Source of the DNA: Dactylosporangium sp. AC04546
GTDB lineage: Bacteria; Actinomycetota; Actinomycetes; Mycobacteriales; Micromonosporaceae
DNA length: 64,000 bases
Assembly: GCF_022095675.1 (NCBI RefSeq)
Contig: NZ_JAHYSG010000037.1
Span: forward strand, 35,142 to 99,141
Direction of reading: 5' to 3'
Shown: in pieces, positions 46,883-56,679 of the stretch
How the letters are laid out: each line of letters begins with the position of its first letter
How positions within the stretch are numbered: the first letter of the stretch is position 1
Notes under the pieces: model-generated
Databases searched by the model: none
Seen by the model: the letters and a program-made list of their open reading frames with translations, nothing else
Told to the model about the DNA's origin: nothing
Position numbers and translations under genes: made by a program

Positions 46883-48033
46883 ACCGCATGACCATCCGCA
46901 CCCGCCTCACGCTGGTCTACGGCGCCCTGGTCCTGGTCGCCGGCCTGGCCCTGCTCGGGATCACCTACCTGCTCGTCTACGCCCGGCTGCAGAACGCCTT
47001 CGTCTTCGCCGGCACCCGGGCGGGCGGCGAGGCCCCGCCGCCGGACCTGCTCACCGAGCGCAAGTTCGTCGCGGACATCCAGGGCGACGTCAAGAACAGC
47101 GCTCTCCAGGCGTTCCTCACCCAGGGCGGCATCGCCCTCGGCGTCGTGCTCATCGCGGCGGTCGCGTTCAGCTGGCTGATCGCCGGCCGTCTCCTGCAGC
47201 CGCTGCACCGGGTCACCGAGACCGCACGCCGGATCGCCGCCGCCCCGGACCGGGGGCTGCACGAGCGGATCGCGCTCGACGGCCCGTACGACGAGGTGAA
47301 GGAGCTCGCCGACACCTTCGACGGCATGCTGGCCCGGCTCGACAAGTCGTTCGACGGCCAGCGCCGGTTCATCGCCAACGCCTCGCACGAGCTGCGCACA
47401 CCGCTCACCCTGAACCGCACGCTGCTGGAGGTCGCCACCGACCCGGCGACCGCGTCGCCGGAGCTGGTGCAGCTGGGCCGGACGCTGCTGGCCGTCAACG
47501 ACCGGCACGAGCGGCTCATCGACGGGCTGCTGCTGCTCGCCAGGTCGGAGCGGCCGGTGACCGAGCGCGCCTACGTCGACCTCGCCGACGTCGTCGGGCA
47601 CGTGGTCGGGCAGGTCCCGCCGGGCTCGGTCAAGGTCGAGGCGGCCGCCGGCGAGGCGCCGACCCTCGGCAACGCGGTGCTGCTGGAGCGGGTCGTCCAC
47701 AACCTGGTCGAGAACGGGGTGCGGCACAACCTGCCCGAGCACGGCTGGGTGCGGGCCGAGTCGGGGACCCGGCCGGACGGCACCGCCTTCGTGCGCGTCT
47801 CGAACAGCGGGCCGGTCGTCCCGCGGTACGAGATCCCGAACCTCTTCGAGCCGTTCCGCCGGCTCGGCGCCGAGCGCGCCAAGGCCCCTGGCGCCGGCCT
47901 GGGGCTGTCCATCGTCCGGGCGGTGGTGCTGGCCCACGGCGGGGGCGTGCAGGCCGATCCGCGCGACGGCGGCGGCCTCATCGTCACGGTGATCCTTCCC
48001 ACCGCAACCCTGGGCAGCGAATACCCGACATAA
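46879..48033 (+). CDS. Sensor histidine kinase
   Basis: A 384-residue membrane kinase: two membrane segments (about 12-34 and 90-112) around a short extracellular loop, HAMP, HisKA with NASHELRTPL (His170), and HATPase with the N-box VHNLVENGVRHN and GAGLGLSIVRAV. The tiny sensor loop suggests that it reads membrane stress or its partner transporter and not a soluble ligand. Start at the ATGA overlap with the regulator. Confidence 0.92.
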   Translation: MNRMTIRTRLTLVYGALVLVAGLALLGITYLLVYARLQNAFVFAGTRAGGEAPPPDLLTERKFVADIQGDVKNSALQAFLTQGGIALGVVLIAAVAFSWLIAGRLLQPLHRVTETARRIAAAPDRGLHERIALDGPYDEVKELADTFDGMLARLDKSFDGQRRFIANASHELRTPLTLNRTLLEVATDPATASPELVQLGRTLLAVNDRHERLIDGLLLLARSERPVTERAYVDLADVVGHVVGQVPPGSVKVEAAAGEAPTLGNAVLLERVVHNLVENGVRHNLPEHGWVRAESGTRPDGTAFVRVSNSGPVVPRYEIPNLFEPFRRLGAERAKAPGAGLGLSIVRAVVLAHGGGVQADPRDGGGLIVTVILPTATLGSEYPT

Positions 48034-48063
48034 CCGCTTGCCCGCATCGGGCAGACTCGTGGG

Positions 48064-48627
48064 ATGCTCGCGCCACCGACCTGCACCGCCGACCTCGTCC
48101 GGCTCATCGAGTCGGGCGCCCGGATGCGCTACCTCTTCTTCTGGGGCCACCACCCGCGCGCCGACGGCTCGATCGGCCCGAGCTGCCTGAGCCAGTGGTG
48201 GCCGGCCGAGTTCCTCGTCGACGACGTGCTGTTCCCGTCGGCCGAGCATTTCATGATGTACCGCAAGGCGCTGCTCTTCGGCGACGAGGCCGTCGCCGAG
48301 CGCGTCCTGACCGTCGCGCACCCGAACGAGGCGAAGACCCTCGGCCGCGAGATCGCCCGCTTCGACGAGGCCGTCTGGACCCGCTCGCGCTTCGAGATCG
48401 TGGTCGAGGGCAGCGTCGCGAAGTTCGGCCAGAACCCGCAGCTGCGCGCGTTCCTGCTCGGCACCGGCGACCGCGTGCTGGTCGAGGCGAGCCCGCTGGA
48501 CCGCATCTGGGGCATCGGCATGTCCGCCGGGGACGCGTCGGCCGACGAGCCGGTGCTGTGGCGCGGCCAGAACCTGCTGGGCTTCGCGCTGATGCGCGCC
48601 CGCTACGAGCTGGCGGGCGGCGAGTGA
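48064..48627 (+). CDS. NADAR-family protein (YbiA-like)
   Basis: A 187-residue protein of the NADAR/YbiA/RibX family: RYLFFWGHHP, CLSQWWPAEFLVD, FPSAEHFMMYRKALLF, KFGQNPQLRAFLLGTGDRVLVEASP, IWGIGMS and WRGQNLLGFALMRAR are all typical. Members hydrolyse N-glycosidic bonds in damaged riboflavin intermediates or remove ADP-ribose from nucleic acid. The ATG follows the kinase stop by 30 bp. The next gene begins in its stop codon (GTGA overlap). Confidence 0.9.
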   Translation: MLAPPTCTADLVRLIESGARMRYLFFWGHHPRADGSIGPSCLSQWWPAEFLVDDVLFPSAEHFMMYRKALLFGDEAVAERVLTVAHPNEAKTLGREIARFDEAVWTRSRFEIVVEGSVAKFGQNPQLRAFLLGTGDRVLVEASPLDRIWGIGMSAGDASADEPVLWRGQNLLGFALMRARYELAGGE

Positions 48628-49355
48628 GCACCCGTTCGCCGTCGCGTCCCCGTCCGCGCCCTGGTTCGCGGCCCCCTTCGCGTAGGCCCGAGCCGGAGCC
48701 GTTGCCGGCCTGGCTGGCCTGGCCGATCCGCGCGGTCGCCGTCGTCGTGGTCGTCCCGTTCAAGCTGGCCTGGGACCTGCTCGCGCTCGTCGGCCGGTGG
48801 ATCTGGCGGTACATCGGCAAACCCGTCGGCTGGTTCCTCTACTACTGCATCCTGCGCCCCGTCGCGTACGCGTTCTACTACGTGATCTGGGTCCCGCTGC
48901 ACTGGCTGGTCGTCAACGTCCTCTGGCGCCCGCTGGCCTGGCTGGGCAAACACGTCCTGCTGCCGTTGCTGACCGCCTTGTGGAACGGCCTGGTCGCGCT
49001 GAAGCCGGTCTGGGTCTTCCTGGGCCGGGTCCTGCTGGAGGCGGCCCGCGGGGTGGCCTGGGCGCTGCGCCTGCTGTACCGCTACGTGCTGACCCCGCTG
49101 GGCAAGGCGCTCTACTACGTGCTCGTGGTCCCGCTGGTCCTCGCCTGGCAGTGGGTCGTGGTCCCGGTCGCCCGGGCGGTGGCGTGGGCCTGGAACCACT
49201 CGGTGGTCCTGCTGTGGCGCTACCTGGTCGTGATCCCGGTCCGCTGGACCTGGCGCACCCTGGTCGTGCCCCCGGCGAAGTGGGTCCACGCCGCGATCCT
49301 GCACCCGTCCGCGGAGGCCGTCCGCCGCGTCCTGGCGGCGATCGGCCTCCGCTGA
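48624..49355 (+). CDS. Trp/Val-rich multi-segment membrane protein, unknown
   Basis: A 243-residue protein. A short Arg/Pro-rich cytoplasmic start is followed by seven or more closely spaced, strikingly similar hydrophobic units of about 20-25 residues, each with Trp, Tyr and Val and a terminal Lys or Arg (for example KPVGWFLYYCILRPVAYAFY, RPLAWLGKHVLLPLLTALW). The regular Pro placement suggests internal duplication of one amphipathic hairpin. I know no function. The GTGA overlap with the NADAR gene implies joint translation, and a strong convergent terminator follows. Confidence 0.75.
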   Translation: MSTRSPSRPRPRPGSRPPSRRPEPEPLPAWLAWPIRAVAVVVVVPFKLAWDLLALVGRWIWRYIGKPVGWFLYYCILRPVAYAFYYVIWVPLHWLVVNVLWRPLAWLGKHVLLPLLTALWNGLVALKPVWVFLGRVLLEAARGVAWALRLLYRYVLTPLGKALYYVLVVPLVLAWQWVVVPVARAVAWAWNHSVVLLWRYLVVIPVRWTWRTLVVPPAKWVHAAILHPSAEAVRRVLAAIGLR

Positions 49356-49373
49356 CCGCACCGCTTTGCGCTG

Positions 49374-49428
49374 ACGTTGGCCGATCTACCCTCGACATCC
49401 TGAGCAACGAGGGTAGATCGATCAACGT
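49374..49428. terminator. Bidirectional terminator
   Basis: A 12-bp perfect stem GATCTACCCTCG / CGAGGGTAGATC (49383-49394 and 49408-49419) is extended by ACGTTG / CAACGT outside a three-base mismatch on each side. It lies between two convergent genes. Confidence 0.8.
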
Positions 49429-49440
49429 CTGGTTGTGCCG

Positions 49441-51543
49441 TCAGGCGACCGGCTCCAGCGGGCGGACCGGGGCCGTGTGGTGCTCCACGTCGACCTTCGG
49501 GAGCAGGCGGTCCAGCCAGCGCGGGAGCCACCAGTTGGCCCTGCCCAGCAGGGTCATCGTCGCCGGGACCAGGACCAGCCGGACCAGCGTCGCGTCGATG
49601 AGCACCGCCACCGCCATGCCCACGCCGGTCATCTTCACCGTCACGTCCGGGTCCAGGGCGAAGCCGACGAAGACCGCCACCATGATGGCCGCCGCGCTGC
49701 TGATCACGCGGCCCGTGGCGGACAGGCCCCGGGTCACGCTGCCCTGGGCGTCGCCGGTGCGCAGCCAGTCCTCGCGGACCCGCGAGAGCAGGAACACCTC
49801 GTAGTCCATCGACAGGCCGAACAGCACGGTGAACAGCAGGATCGGCACCCAGCTCGACACCGGCACTGAGTGCGGCAGGCCGACCGCGCGGGCCCCGGCG
49901 TCGGACTGGAAGACCGCGGTCATCACGCCGTACGCGGCCGCGACCGAAAGCAGGTTCATGACCGCGGCCTTGACCGCCACGACCGGCGCCCGGAAGAGCA
50001 CGGTGAGCAACACCAGCGACAGGGCGACCACGAACGCGACCACGATCCACAGGCGGCGCGCGAGCCGGTCGGAGATGTCGGCGAACACCGCCACCAGGCC
50101 GGTGACCTGGGCCCCGTCCGGCAGGACGTCGGCGCGCAGGCGGTCGAGCAGTTCCGTGGTCCGCTTGTCCTGCGGGCCGGTCGTGGGCTCGACGGCGATG
50201 ACCGCCGCGGTGCCGTTGACCGCCGGCGGGGCCACCGACGCCACGCCGGGCACGGTGCGGATGCGGGCGGCGAGCTCCTCGGCGTTGCCGGCCCGGGTGA
50301 GGTCGACCGCCACGAGCAGCGGGCCGTTGGCGCCCGGCCCGAACTCGGCCTCCACCAGGTCGTACGCCTGCCGCGTGGTGTTCGACGTGGGCTGGCTGCC
50401 GGCGTCCTGGGGCCAGGTCCGCATGCCGAGCATGGGCGCGGCGAGACCGGCGAGCACGACGAACGACAGCAGCGCGGCGAGGACCGGGCGCCTGCTCACG
50501 CGCTCCGCCCAGCGGGCCGTGAAGCCCGCCTGCTCCGAGACGGCGGCCGACCCGCGCCGGACCCGCCGCGGCAGCACCCGCCGGCCGAACAGCCCGCACA
50601 GCGCCGGGACCAGCGTCACGGCCGCGATCATCACCGCGCCGACGGCGGCGAACGTCGCGTACCCGAACGACGAGTAGACCGGCAGCGTCGCGAGCTTCAG
50701 GCCGAACAGCGAGACGAGCACGGTCAGGCCGGCGACGATCACCGACGCGCCCGCGGTCGCGTTGGCCGCGGCGGCCGCCTCGCGCGGCGACAGGCCGGCC
50801 CGCAGGCCCTCCACGTGCCGGGCGACGAGCAGCAGCGCGTAGTCGATGCCGACGCCGATCCCGACCATGGTGGCGATGGTGGGTGCGGTACCGCTGATGT
50901 CCGTGACCCGCTCCATGAGCGCGATGACCGCGGTCGCGACACCGAGGCCGGCGATGGCGACGATGAGCGGCAGGCCCGCGGCCACGACCGAGCCGAGCGC
51001 GAGGACCAGGATCAGCAGCGCCACGACGATGCCGACGGCCTCGGCGGTACCGCTGGGGGCCGAGATGTTCTCGGCGACCTGCCCGCCGAACTCGACCTGC
51101 ACGCCGGCGTCCCGCAGCGGCTGGGCGGCGGTGCGCAGCGCGTCGACGCCCTCGGTGCCGGTGAAGTCGGTGACCGGGATGTCGTACTGCACGGAGATCA
51201 GCGCGGTGTCGCCGTCCTCCGACAGCCGCGGCGGCGAGACGACGCCGGCGCCGGGCATCTCGCCGAGCCGGGTGCGCAGCGTCTCCAGCGCCGCCGGGTC
51301 GAGCCGGCTGCCGGAGTGGACGACGACCCGCGCGTCGGCGCCGGACATCTGCGGGAAGTGCTCGCGCAGGAACTCGGTGCCGGCCTGTGACTCCGTGCCG
51401 GGAACGTTGTAGTCGTCGTGCGGGGTGCCGCCGAACGACATGGACAGCGCGATGAACGCCACCAGCGCGATGAGCCAGGCGCCGATCGTGCGCCAGGGGT
51501 GGGCGGCGGCCGCTCCTCCGAGCCGGCCGAGCAAACGGGACAT
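49441..51543 (-). CDS. MMPL-family RND-type exporter
   Basis: A 700-residue transporter with the MmpL plan: an N-terminal segment, an extracytoplasmic domain (FPQMSGADARVVV, TDFTGTEGVDALR), six segments including GIGVGIDYALLLVARH, a second domain and six more segments with LFGLSMDYEVFLLSRVRE. The conserved Asp-Tyr pairs in segments 4 and 10 are the proton relay. It probably exports a lipid or small hydrophobic molecule. ATG 51543 has GAGGAGAAG upstream. Three TTCGA-type sites lie in the upstream gap. Confidence 0.92.
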   Translation of the reverse strand: MSRLLGRLGGAAAAHPWRTIGAWLIALVAFIALSMSFGGTPHDDYNVPGTESQAGTEFLREHFPQMSGADARVVVHSGSRLDPAALETLRTRLGEMPGAGVVSPPRLSEDGDTALISVQYDIPVTDFTGTEGVDALRTAAQPLRDAGVQVEFGGQVAENISAPSGTAEAVGIVVALLILVLALGSVVAAGLPLIVAIAGLGVATAVIALMERVTDISGTAPTIATMVGIGVGIDYALLLVARHVEGLRAGLSPREAAAAANATAGASVIVAGLTVLVSLFGLKLATLPVYSSFGYATFAAVGAVMIAAVTLVPALCGLFGRRVLPRRVRRGSAAVSEQAGFTARWAERVSRRPVLAALLSFVVLAGLAAPMLGMRTWPQDAGSQPTSNTTRQAYDLVEAEFGPGANGPLLVAVDLTRAGNAEELAARIRTVPGVASVAPPAVNGTAAVIAVEPTTGPQDKRTTELLDRLRADVLPDGAQVTGLVAVFADISDRLARRLWIVVAFVVALSLVLLTVLFRAPVVAVKAAVMNLLSVAAAYGVMTAVFQSDAGARAVGLPHSVPVSSWVPILLFTVLFGLSMDYEVFLLSRVREDWLRTGDAQGSVTRGLSATGRVISSAAAIMVAVFVGFALDPDVTVKMTGVGMAVAVLIDATLVRLVLVPATMTLLGRANWWLPRWLDRLLPKVDVEHHTAPVRPLEPVA

Positions 51544-51591
51544 GGGAGCTTCTCCTCGGTAGGTTTCGAGGTCACCCTCACCCGGACCGCT

Positions 51592-51625
51592 TTCGAACGA
51601 CTTGGAGTCCACTAACATTCGAATG
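51592..51625. promoter_or_regulatory. Candidate operator upstream of the MMPL gene
   Basis: A TTCGAA core (51592-51597) and a 10-bp palindrome CATTCGAATG (51616-51625) lie between the divergent MMPL and membrane-protein genes. Such palindromes are typical of TetR-type repressors, but no regulator gene is adjacent. Confidence 0.35.
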
Positions 51626-51683
51626 AACGCGGCCGCGACCTTCGGCGCTGTCGGCGGCCCGCAGGTTGCGCTGCACTTGAGCC

Positions 51684-52715
51684 ATGGTTCGCAGACTCCC
51701 TCGCTGGGCCGCGGCCTTCGGCTCCTGGCCGAACGTCGCGCCGGTGGCCGGCCTGCTGGTGCTGGCCCCGCTCGTCGGCGAGTACCTCCTGGGCAACGTG
51801 AGCGTCCGGCTGCTGCCCGCGTTGCCGTTCCTGGTCCCGCTGTACGGCGGGGGCGCCCTGCTCGTCCGTGAAATAGTCCGGCGGACCGGCCGGGGCTGGC
51901 CGGCGCTGCTGCTGCTCGCCGCCGCGTACGGCGTGGCGGAGGCGGGGCTGGTCGACCAGTCGCTGTTCAACCCCACGTTCGAGGGCCACGACTTCCAGGC
52001 GACCACGCCGGTCCCGGCACTGGGCATCAGCGCCGGGAAGGCCTTCGCGTTCGTCGTGGGGCACGCCGTGTGGAGCATCGGCGTGCCCGTCGCGCTGGTC
52101 GAGTGGCTGACGCCGGGGCGGCGGCACACCCCGTGGCTGCGGACGCCCGGGCTGATCGCGACGATCCTGCTGTACCTCCTGGGCTGCTGGATCATCTTCG
52201 ACGACCTGCGGCAGCGGGAGGGCTTCCTGGCGTCGCCGGGGCAGCGGGCCGGCGCGGCGGCGGTCGCGCTGCTGCTCGTCGCGGCCGGGCTGCTGGCCCG
52301 CAGGCCGCGGGCGGCGACGGCGGCCGGGCGGGTGCCGCCGCCGTGGGTCGTCGCCGTGCTCGGGTTCGCGGCGTCGAGCGCGTTCGTCCTGTCGTCGGAG
52401 ACGTGGGCCGGGCTGGCGGCCGGGGTGGTCCTGGTGGTCACGGCGGCGGTGGTGGTCGGCGCGGCCGCCCGGCGGGCGGGCTGGACCGAGCGGCACCGGA
52501 TGGCGCTCGCGGCCGGGGCGCTGCTGACCTACGGCTGGCTCGGCTTCGTGCTCACCGGCCTGGTCGAGCCGGGCGACCCGGTCCGCTGGGCCGGCAACGC
52601 GGGCTTCCTGGCGGGGGCGGTCGCGCTGGTGGCGTGGTGCTCGGTCAGGCCGCGCGCGCCTCGGCCGCCCAGTGCGGCGAGTCCCACCGCTGCGCCACCT
52701 CCACCGCGAGCGTGA
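51684..52715 (+). CDS. Integral membrane protein, unknown
   Basis: A 343-residue protein with about eight hydrophobic segments (starting VAPVAGLLVLAPLVGEYLLG) and a central extramembrane stretch (DQSLFNPTFEGHDFQATTPVPALGISAG). I do not recognise the family. The C-terminal 30 residues are Pro/Ala-rich. Its 3' end overlaps the convergent regulator gene by 71 bp; the membrane part ends before that, so the true stop is supported by the open frame only. Confidence 0.72.
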   Translation: MVRRLPRWAAAFGSWPNVAPVAGLLVLAPLVGEYLLGNVSVRLLPALPFLVPLYGGGALLVREIVRRTGRGWPALLLLAAAYGVAEAGLVDQSLFNPTFEGHDFQATTPVPALGISAGKAFAFVVGHAVWSIGVPVALVEWLTPGRRHTPWLRTPGLIATILLYLLGCWIIFDDLRQREGFLASPGQRAGAAAVALLLVAAGLLARRPRAATAAGRVPPPWVVAVLGFAASSAFVLSSETWAGLAAGVVLVVTAAVVVGAAARRAGWTERHRMALAAGALLTYGWLGFVLTGLVEPGDPVRWAGNAGFLAGAVALVAWCSVRPRAPRPPSAASPTAAPPPPRA

Positions 52716-55700
52716 GATGCTCGGCCGCCTCGTCGTCGCGGCCGAGCAGCCGGTACAGGTCGGCGAGGGTGAGCGCGACCGGCCGCAGCACGACCGAGGC
52801 GCTGGAGTAGCCGGCGAGCTGGTCGCGGACGGGTGACAACGCCTCGATCACGGCGGGGGCGAGATCGGCCCGGCCGAGCGCGACGACCGCCAGGGCCCGG
52901 ATCGTGTAGAAGGCCGACTCGAAGTAGTCGGGCCGGATCGGGTACCGGCCGACGGGAATCCTCCGCGCCTCGTCGAGGCGGCCGGCGGCGGCCAGCGCGA
53001 GGGCGAGCGCGTCGTCGGCGATCGGGCCCAGGGTCTGCCGCACGTACCGGGTCGGCTCCAGCTGCTCGGCGAAACGGCCCTGCGTGAGCAGCAGCGTGGA
53101 GGTGGCGAGGAAGTGGAAGCCGTCGGCGTGCAGCGAGCCCTGCCGGCGCATGAGGTCGTAGGACTCGTCGTAGAGCCGCCGGGCGATCGCGAAGTCGCCG
53201 ACGATGTGGGCCAGGGCGGCCTGGGCGCTGATGCTGATCGCGAACGCCTCGTTCAGCTGGTAGGTGCGGGCGATCTCCCGCTGCCGCTCGACGGAGGCGC
53301 GCATTTCGGCGGGCCGGTTGGCCGCGGCGGCGCAGTTGCCGATGATCTGCTCGGCCAGCCACTGGTAGGAGACCAGGCCGTGCTCCTCGGCGAGGTCGCG
53401 CAGCTCCCGGCCGAGGCTGCCGCGCACCTCGGGCTCGCGGTCGAAGGGCATCGAGCGGGCCTGGGCGGCCAGGCCGAGCGCGCGCAGCTGGGGGTCGGCC
53501 AGGCCGCGGGAGAGCTCGAGGGCCTCCCGCCCGGCCACCGGGCCGCGCGGGTCGGCCTCGCCGTCGAGCTCGTTGACGAGCGCCTCCAGCAGCCGGCACC
53601 GGTCCTCGGGGGTGAGCTCGGCCCGGCGGAGCACGCGCGAGAGGAGCTCGACGATGCGGGCGTCGATCTCGCCGTACGGCCGGATCTGCCACGGCGTGGC
53701 GACCTTCCACGCCGTCAGCGCGGCGACCAGCAGCTCGTCGCTGCCTGAGGCGACGGCGACGTCGACGGCCCGGGCCCGGGTCTCGCGGGCGGCGCCGATC
53801 GCGCCGGCCCGGGCCTGGGCACGCAGCAGCCGGCCGAGCAGGTCGACCCGCACCGCGTCGCTGCCGGCCGCGCCGACGGCGGTGGTGAGCAGCTCGATCG
53901 CGGCGTCGTAGGCGTAGCGGCGCTCGGCCAGCTCGGCCGCCCGCACCGCGTAGTCGACGGCCAGCGGGGCGGTCTGCGTCGACGCGGCCCGCGCGTAGTG
54001 ATGGGCGAGGGCCGGGTAGTCATCGGGGCGCAGCCGGCGGGCGCTCTCGGCGACCCGGGCGTGCATGCGGGCCCGGCGCAGCTGGGACAGGTCGGTGTAC
54101 ATCGTGTCGCGCACCAGGCCGTGCACGAACCGGACCCGCCCCGGCGCCGGCTCGGTGAGCAGGCCCGCGATCAGGCCGGCCTCCAGCGCGTCGAGCACCG
54201 CGCCCTCGTCGGCGTCGGCCGCCTCGACCAGCGTCTCGACGTCGGCCTCCCGCCCGACGACCGCGGCCAGGCGCAGCACCGCGACCGCCGGCTGGGGCAG
54301 CCGCGACAACCGGCGGCGCAGCACGTCGCGGACGCCCTCGGGCACCTCGGAGGTGGCCACGAGCGCACCCTCGGACGCCAGCAGCTGGGCGGACTCGCGC
54401 AGGTAGAACGGGTTGCCGCCGGTCCGCTCGGTCAGCGCGGCGACCGTCTCGGCGTCGACGGCCGTGCGGGCGAACGCGCCCACCAGCCGCTCGACGTCCG
54501 CGGTGCCCAGGCCGTCGAGGTGCACCCGGTGGGGCGAGCGCCTGGCGAGGGCGGCCATCGTCTCGGCGAGGCGTTCGCGGTTGTCGGCCGGCCGGAGCGC
54601 GGCGACCAGGAACAGTTCCGGCATCTCGGCAACACTGGTCAGCAGCAGCAACGTCTCGGCGTCGGCCGCGTGCAGGTCGTCGAGCACGACGGCGACCGGG
54701 CGCCTGGCGGCCGCCTGCCGCAGCCACGCGACCACCGCCCGGTGCAGCCGGAACCGCCCCGCGGCCACGTCGGCGTCGGGCACGCCGTCGGCGTCGTCGA
54801 GCAGCGGCGCGAGGGCCGGCGCCAGCTCGCCCGGCGGCACCTCGGTCGCCAGCCGGCGCAGGGCCTCGACCCAGGCCCAGGCGGGCGGGGCGCCCTCGAC
54901 CTCCGGGCAGCGGCCGGTCAGGACCAGCCAGCCACCGTCGGCGAGCTCGTGCCGGAAGCGGGCGAGCAGGCTGCTCTTGCCGACCCCGGCCTCTCCGGTG
55001 ACCAGCGCGATCCGCGGGCGTTCGGCGGCGGCCGCCCGCAGCGACGCGAGCTCCGCGTCGCGCCCGACGAACAGCTCCTCCGGCGGGGTCTCCTCCGTTT
55101 GCGCTGGGTTCACCGGCTTCACCGGGTTCTCCGCGACCTGTGGCAGGACCTCGGTGCGCTGGGTGAGGATCGCCTGCTCCACGTCGAGCAGCGCCGGGCC
55201 CGGGTCGAGGCCGAGCTCGTCGGCCAGGATCGTGCGGGCGCGGCGCAGGGCGGCGAGCGCGTCGGCCTGGCGGCCGGTGCTCCACAGCGCCAGGGCCAGC
55301 AGCCGCCAGTTCTCCTCGCGCAGTGGCGCCTGCCGGGTCAGTACCTCGGCCTCCGCCACCACCTCGGCGGCCCCGCCCGTGCGCAGGCCGGCGTCGAGGA
55401 GCAGCTCCCGGGCGACCAGCCGCAGCTCCTCCAGCCGGGCCGCCTCGGCCTGCGCCCAGGTCTCCTCGGCGAACTCGCCGTACGCGTTGCCGCGCCACAG
55501 CCCCAGCCCGGCCCGCAGCAGCAGCCGCGCCCGCCCCGGCTCGGTGGCGTGCACGGCCCGCGCCTCGGTGAGCAGCTGCTCGAACCGCCAGGCGTCGACG
55601 GCGTCGGCGGGCAGCCGGATCGCGTACCCCGGCGGCGCGCTGACCAGCAGCCGGGCGGGCGCGCGGCGCTCGCGCGCCGGCTCCAGCATCCGCCGCAGGT

Positions 55701-55917
55701 TCGACACGTACGCCTGGAGGGAGGCGATGGCCCGTGGCGGCGCCTCGCCGCGCCAGAGGTCTTCGATCATCCGGTCGACCGAGACGACGTCGCCCCGCGC
55801 CGACAGCAGCAACGCGAGCACGGCTCGCTGGCGGGGGCCGCCGAGGTCGACCGCACCGCCGCTGTCGACGTCGACCTCGAAGGGCCCGAGCACGCGCATC
55901 AGCATGACGCGGGCCAT
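52645..55917 (-). CDS. BTAD/SARP-type transcriptional regulator with NTPase and TPR domains
   Basis: A 1090-residue AfsR-like regulator. Residues 1-100 form an OmpR-type winged helix (LGGPRQRAVLALLL, VSVDRMIEDLWRG), 105-245 the bacterial transcriptional activation domain, about 280-600 an NTPase with Walker A GEAGVGKSS and a VLDDLHAAD Walker B, and the remainder TPR-like helices. These proteins activate secondary metabolism or development genes. An in-frame TTG lies five codons upstream, but ATG 55917 is preferred. No biosynthetic cluster is visible nearby, so the target is unknown. Confidence 0.88.
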   Translation of the reverse strand: MARVMLMRVLGPFEVDVDSGGAVDLGGPRQRAVLALLLSARGDVVSVDRMIEDLWRGEAPPRAIASLQAYVSNLRRMLEPARERRAPARLLVSAPPGYAIRLPADAVDAWRFEQLLTEARAVHATEPGRARLLLRAGLGLWRGNAYGEFAEETWAQAEAARLEELRLVARELLLDAGLRTGGAAEVVAEAEVLTRQAPLREENWRLLALALWSTGRQADALAALRRARTILADELGLDPGPALLDVEQAILTQRTEVLPQVAENPVKPVNPAQTEETPPEELFVGRDAELASLRAAAAERPRIALVTGEAGVGKSSLLARFRHELADGGWLVLTGRCPEVEGAPPAWAWVEALRRLATEVPPGELAPALAPLLDDADGVPDADVAAGRFRLHRAVVAWLRQAAARRPVAVVLDDLHAADAETLLLLTSVAEMPELFLVAALRPADNRERLAETMAALARRSPHRVHLDGLGTADVERLVGAFARTAVDAETVAALTERTGGNPFYLRESAQLLASEGALVATSEVPEGVRDVLRRRLSRLPQPAVAVLRLAAVVGREADVETLVEAADADEGAVLDALEAGLIAGLLTEPAPGRVRFVHGLVRDTMYTDLSQLRRARMHARVAESARRLRPDDYPALAHHYARAASTQTAPLAVDYAVRAAELAERRYAYDAAIELLTTAVGAAGSDAVRVDLLGRLLRAQARAGAIGAARETRARAVDVAVASGSDELLVAALTAWKVATPWQIRPYGEIDARIVELLSRVLRRAELTPEDRCRLLEALVNELDGEADPRGPVAGREALELSRGLADPQLRALGLAAQARSMPFDREPEVRGSLGRELRDLAEEHGLVSYQWLAEQIIGNCAAAANRPAEMRASVERQREIARTYQLNEAFAISISAQAALAHIVGDFAIARRLYDESYDLMRRQGSLHADGFHFLATSTLLLTQGRFAEQLEPTRYVRQTLGPIADDALALALAAAGRLDEARRIPVGRYPIRPDYFESAFYTIRALAVVALGRADLAPAVIEALSPVRDQLAGYSSASVVLRPVALTLADLYRLLGRDDEAAEHLTLAVEVAQRWDSPHWAAEARAA

Positions 55918-56008
55918 GCTAACGCCCGCCAAGCCGGTTCCAAGACCGCTACAAGACAGTCCGGTGACGGTAGGTCATCCACTTCGGTATCTGAAGGAGT
56001 CACCAGAT

Positions 56009-56665
56009 ATGACCGCCACCGTCGAGCGCCCCTGGGTCCAGGAGATGGTCGTCGTCCACCGCGTGTTCCGGCGCGAGTCCCGCTGGCTGCCCGAGCTGGT
56101 CGGCCGCGTGGCCCCCGGCGACGTGCCCCGGGCCGCGGCGCTGGCCGCCCTGGCCCGGGAGTACGTCAAGGGCCTCCACGACCACCACACCAGCGAGGAC
56201 GACCTCCTGTGGCCGAAGCTGCTGGCCCGCGTCGACCTGGACGCCGAGCTCGTGCTGCGGATGGAGCAGCAGCACGAGGTGGTGTCGCACGGCCTGGACG
56301 ACGTCGAGGCGCTGCTCACGTCGTGGGAGCGGACCGCGGACGCCGCCGCGCGCGACGCCCTGATCGCGGCCCTGCGCCGGCACCGCGCCGACCTGCTCCT
56401 GCACCTGGACGAGGAGGAGACGTCCGTCCTGCCGCTGATCGCCGAGCACATCACCCCGGCCGAGTGGGCCGAGCTGGGCGAGCACGCCCGGTCCAAGACC
56501 CCGAGGAACAAGCTGCTGTTCCTGATGGGTGCCCTGCTGGAGGAGGCGACCCCGGAGGAGACGGCCCGCTTCATGAGCATGGTCCCGGTCCCGGCCCGCC
56601 TGCTGTGGCACCTGGTCGGCAAGCGCGCCTACGCCAAGCAGATGCGCGCGATCCGCTCGGCCTAG
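56009..56665 (+). CDS. Hemerythrin HHE-domain protein
   Basis: A 218-residue protein with GAAGGAG (55993-55999) before the ATG. The hemerythrin four-helix bundle shows His and Glu in the expected order: VVHRVFRRES, LHDHHTSEDDLLWP, QQHEVVSHGL and HLDEEETSVLP, enough for a di-iron centre that binds oxygen or senses NO/redox state. The last 60 residues are an extra helical tail. It is divergent from the BTAD regulator with 91 bp between the starts. Confidence 0.88.
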   Translation: MTATVERPWVQEMVVVHRVFRRESRWLPELVGRVAPGDVPRAAALAALAREYVKGLHDHHTSEDDLLWPKLLARVDLDAELVLRMEQQHEVVSHGLDDVEALLTSWERTADAAARDALIAALRRHRADLLLHLDEEETSVLPLIAEHITPAEWAELGEHARSKTPRNKLLFLMGALLEEATPEETARFMSMVPVPARLLWHLVGKRAYAKQMRAIRSA

Positions 56666-56679
56666 CCGGTTCGGCCCAG

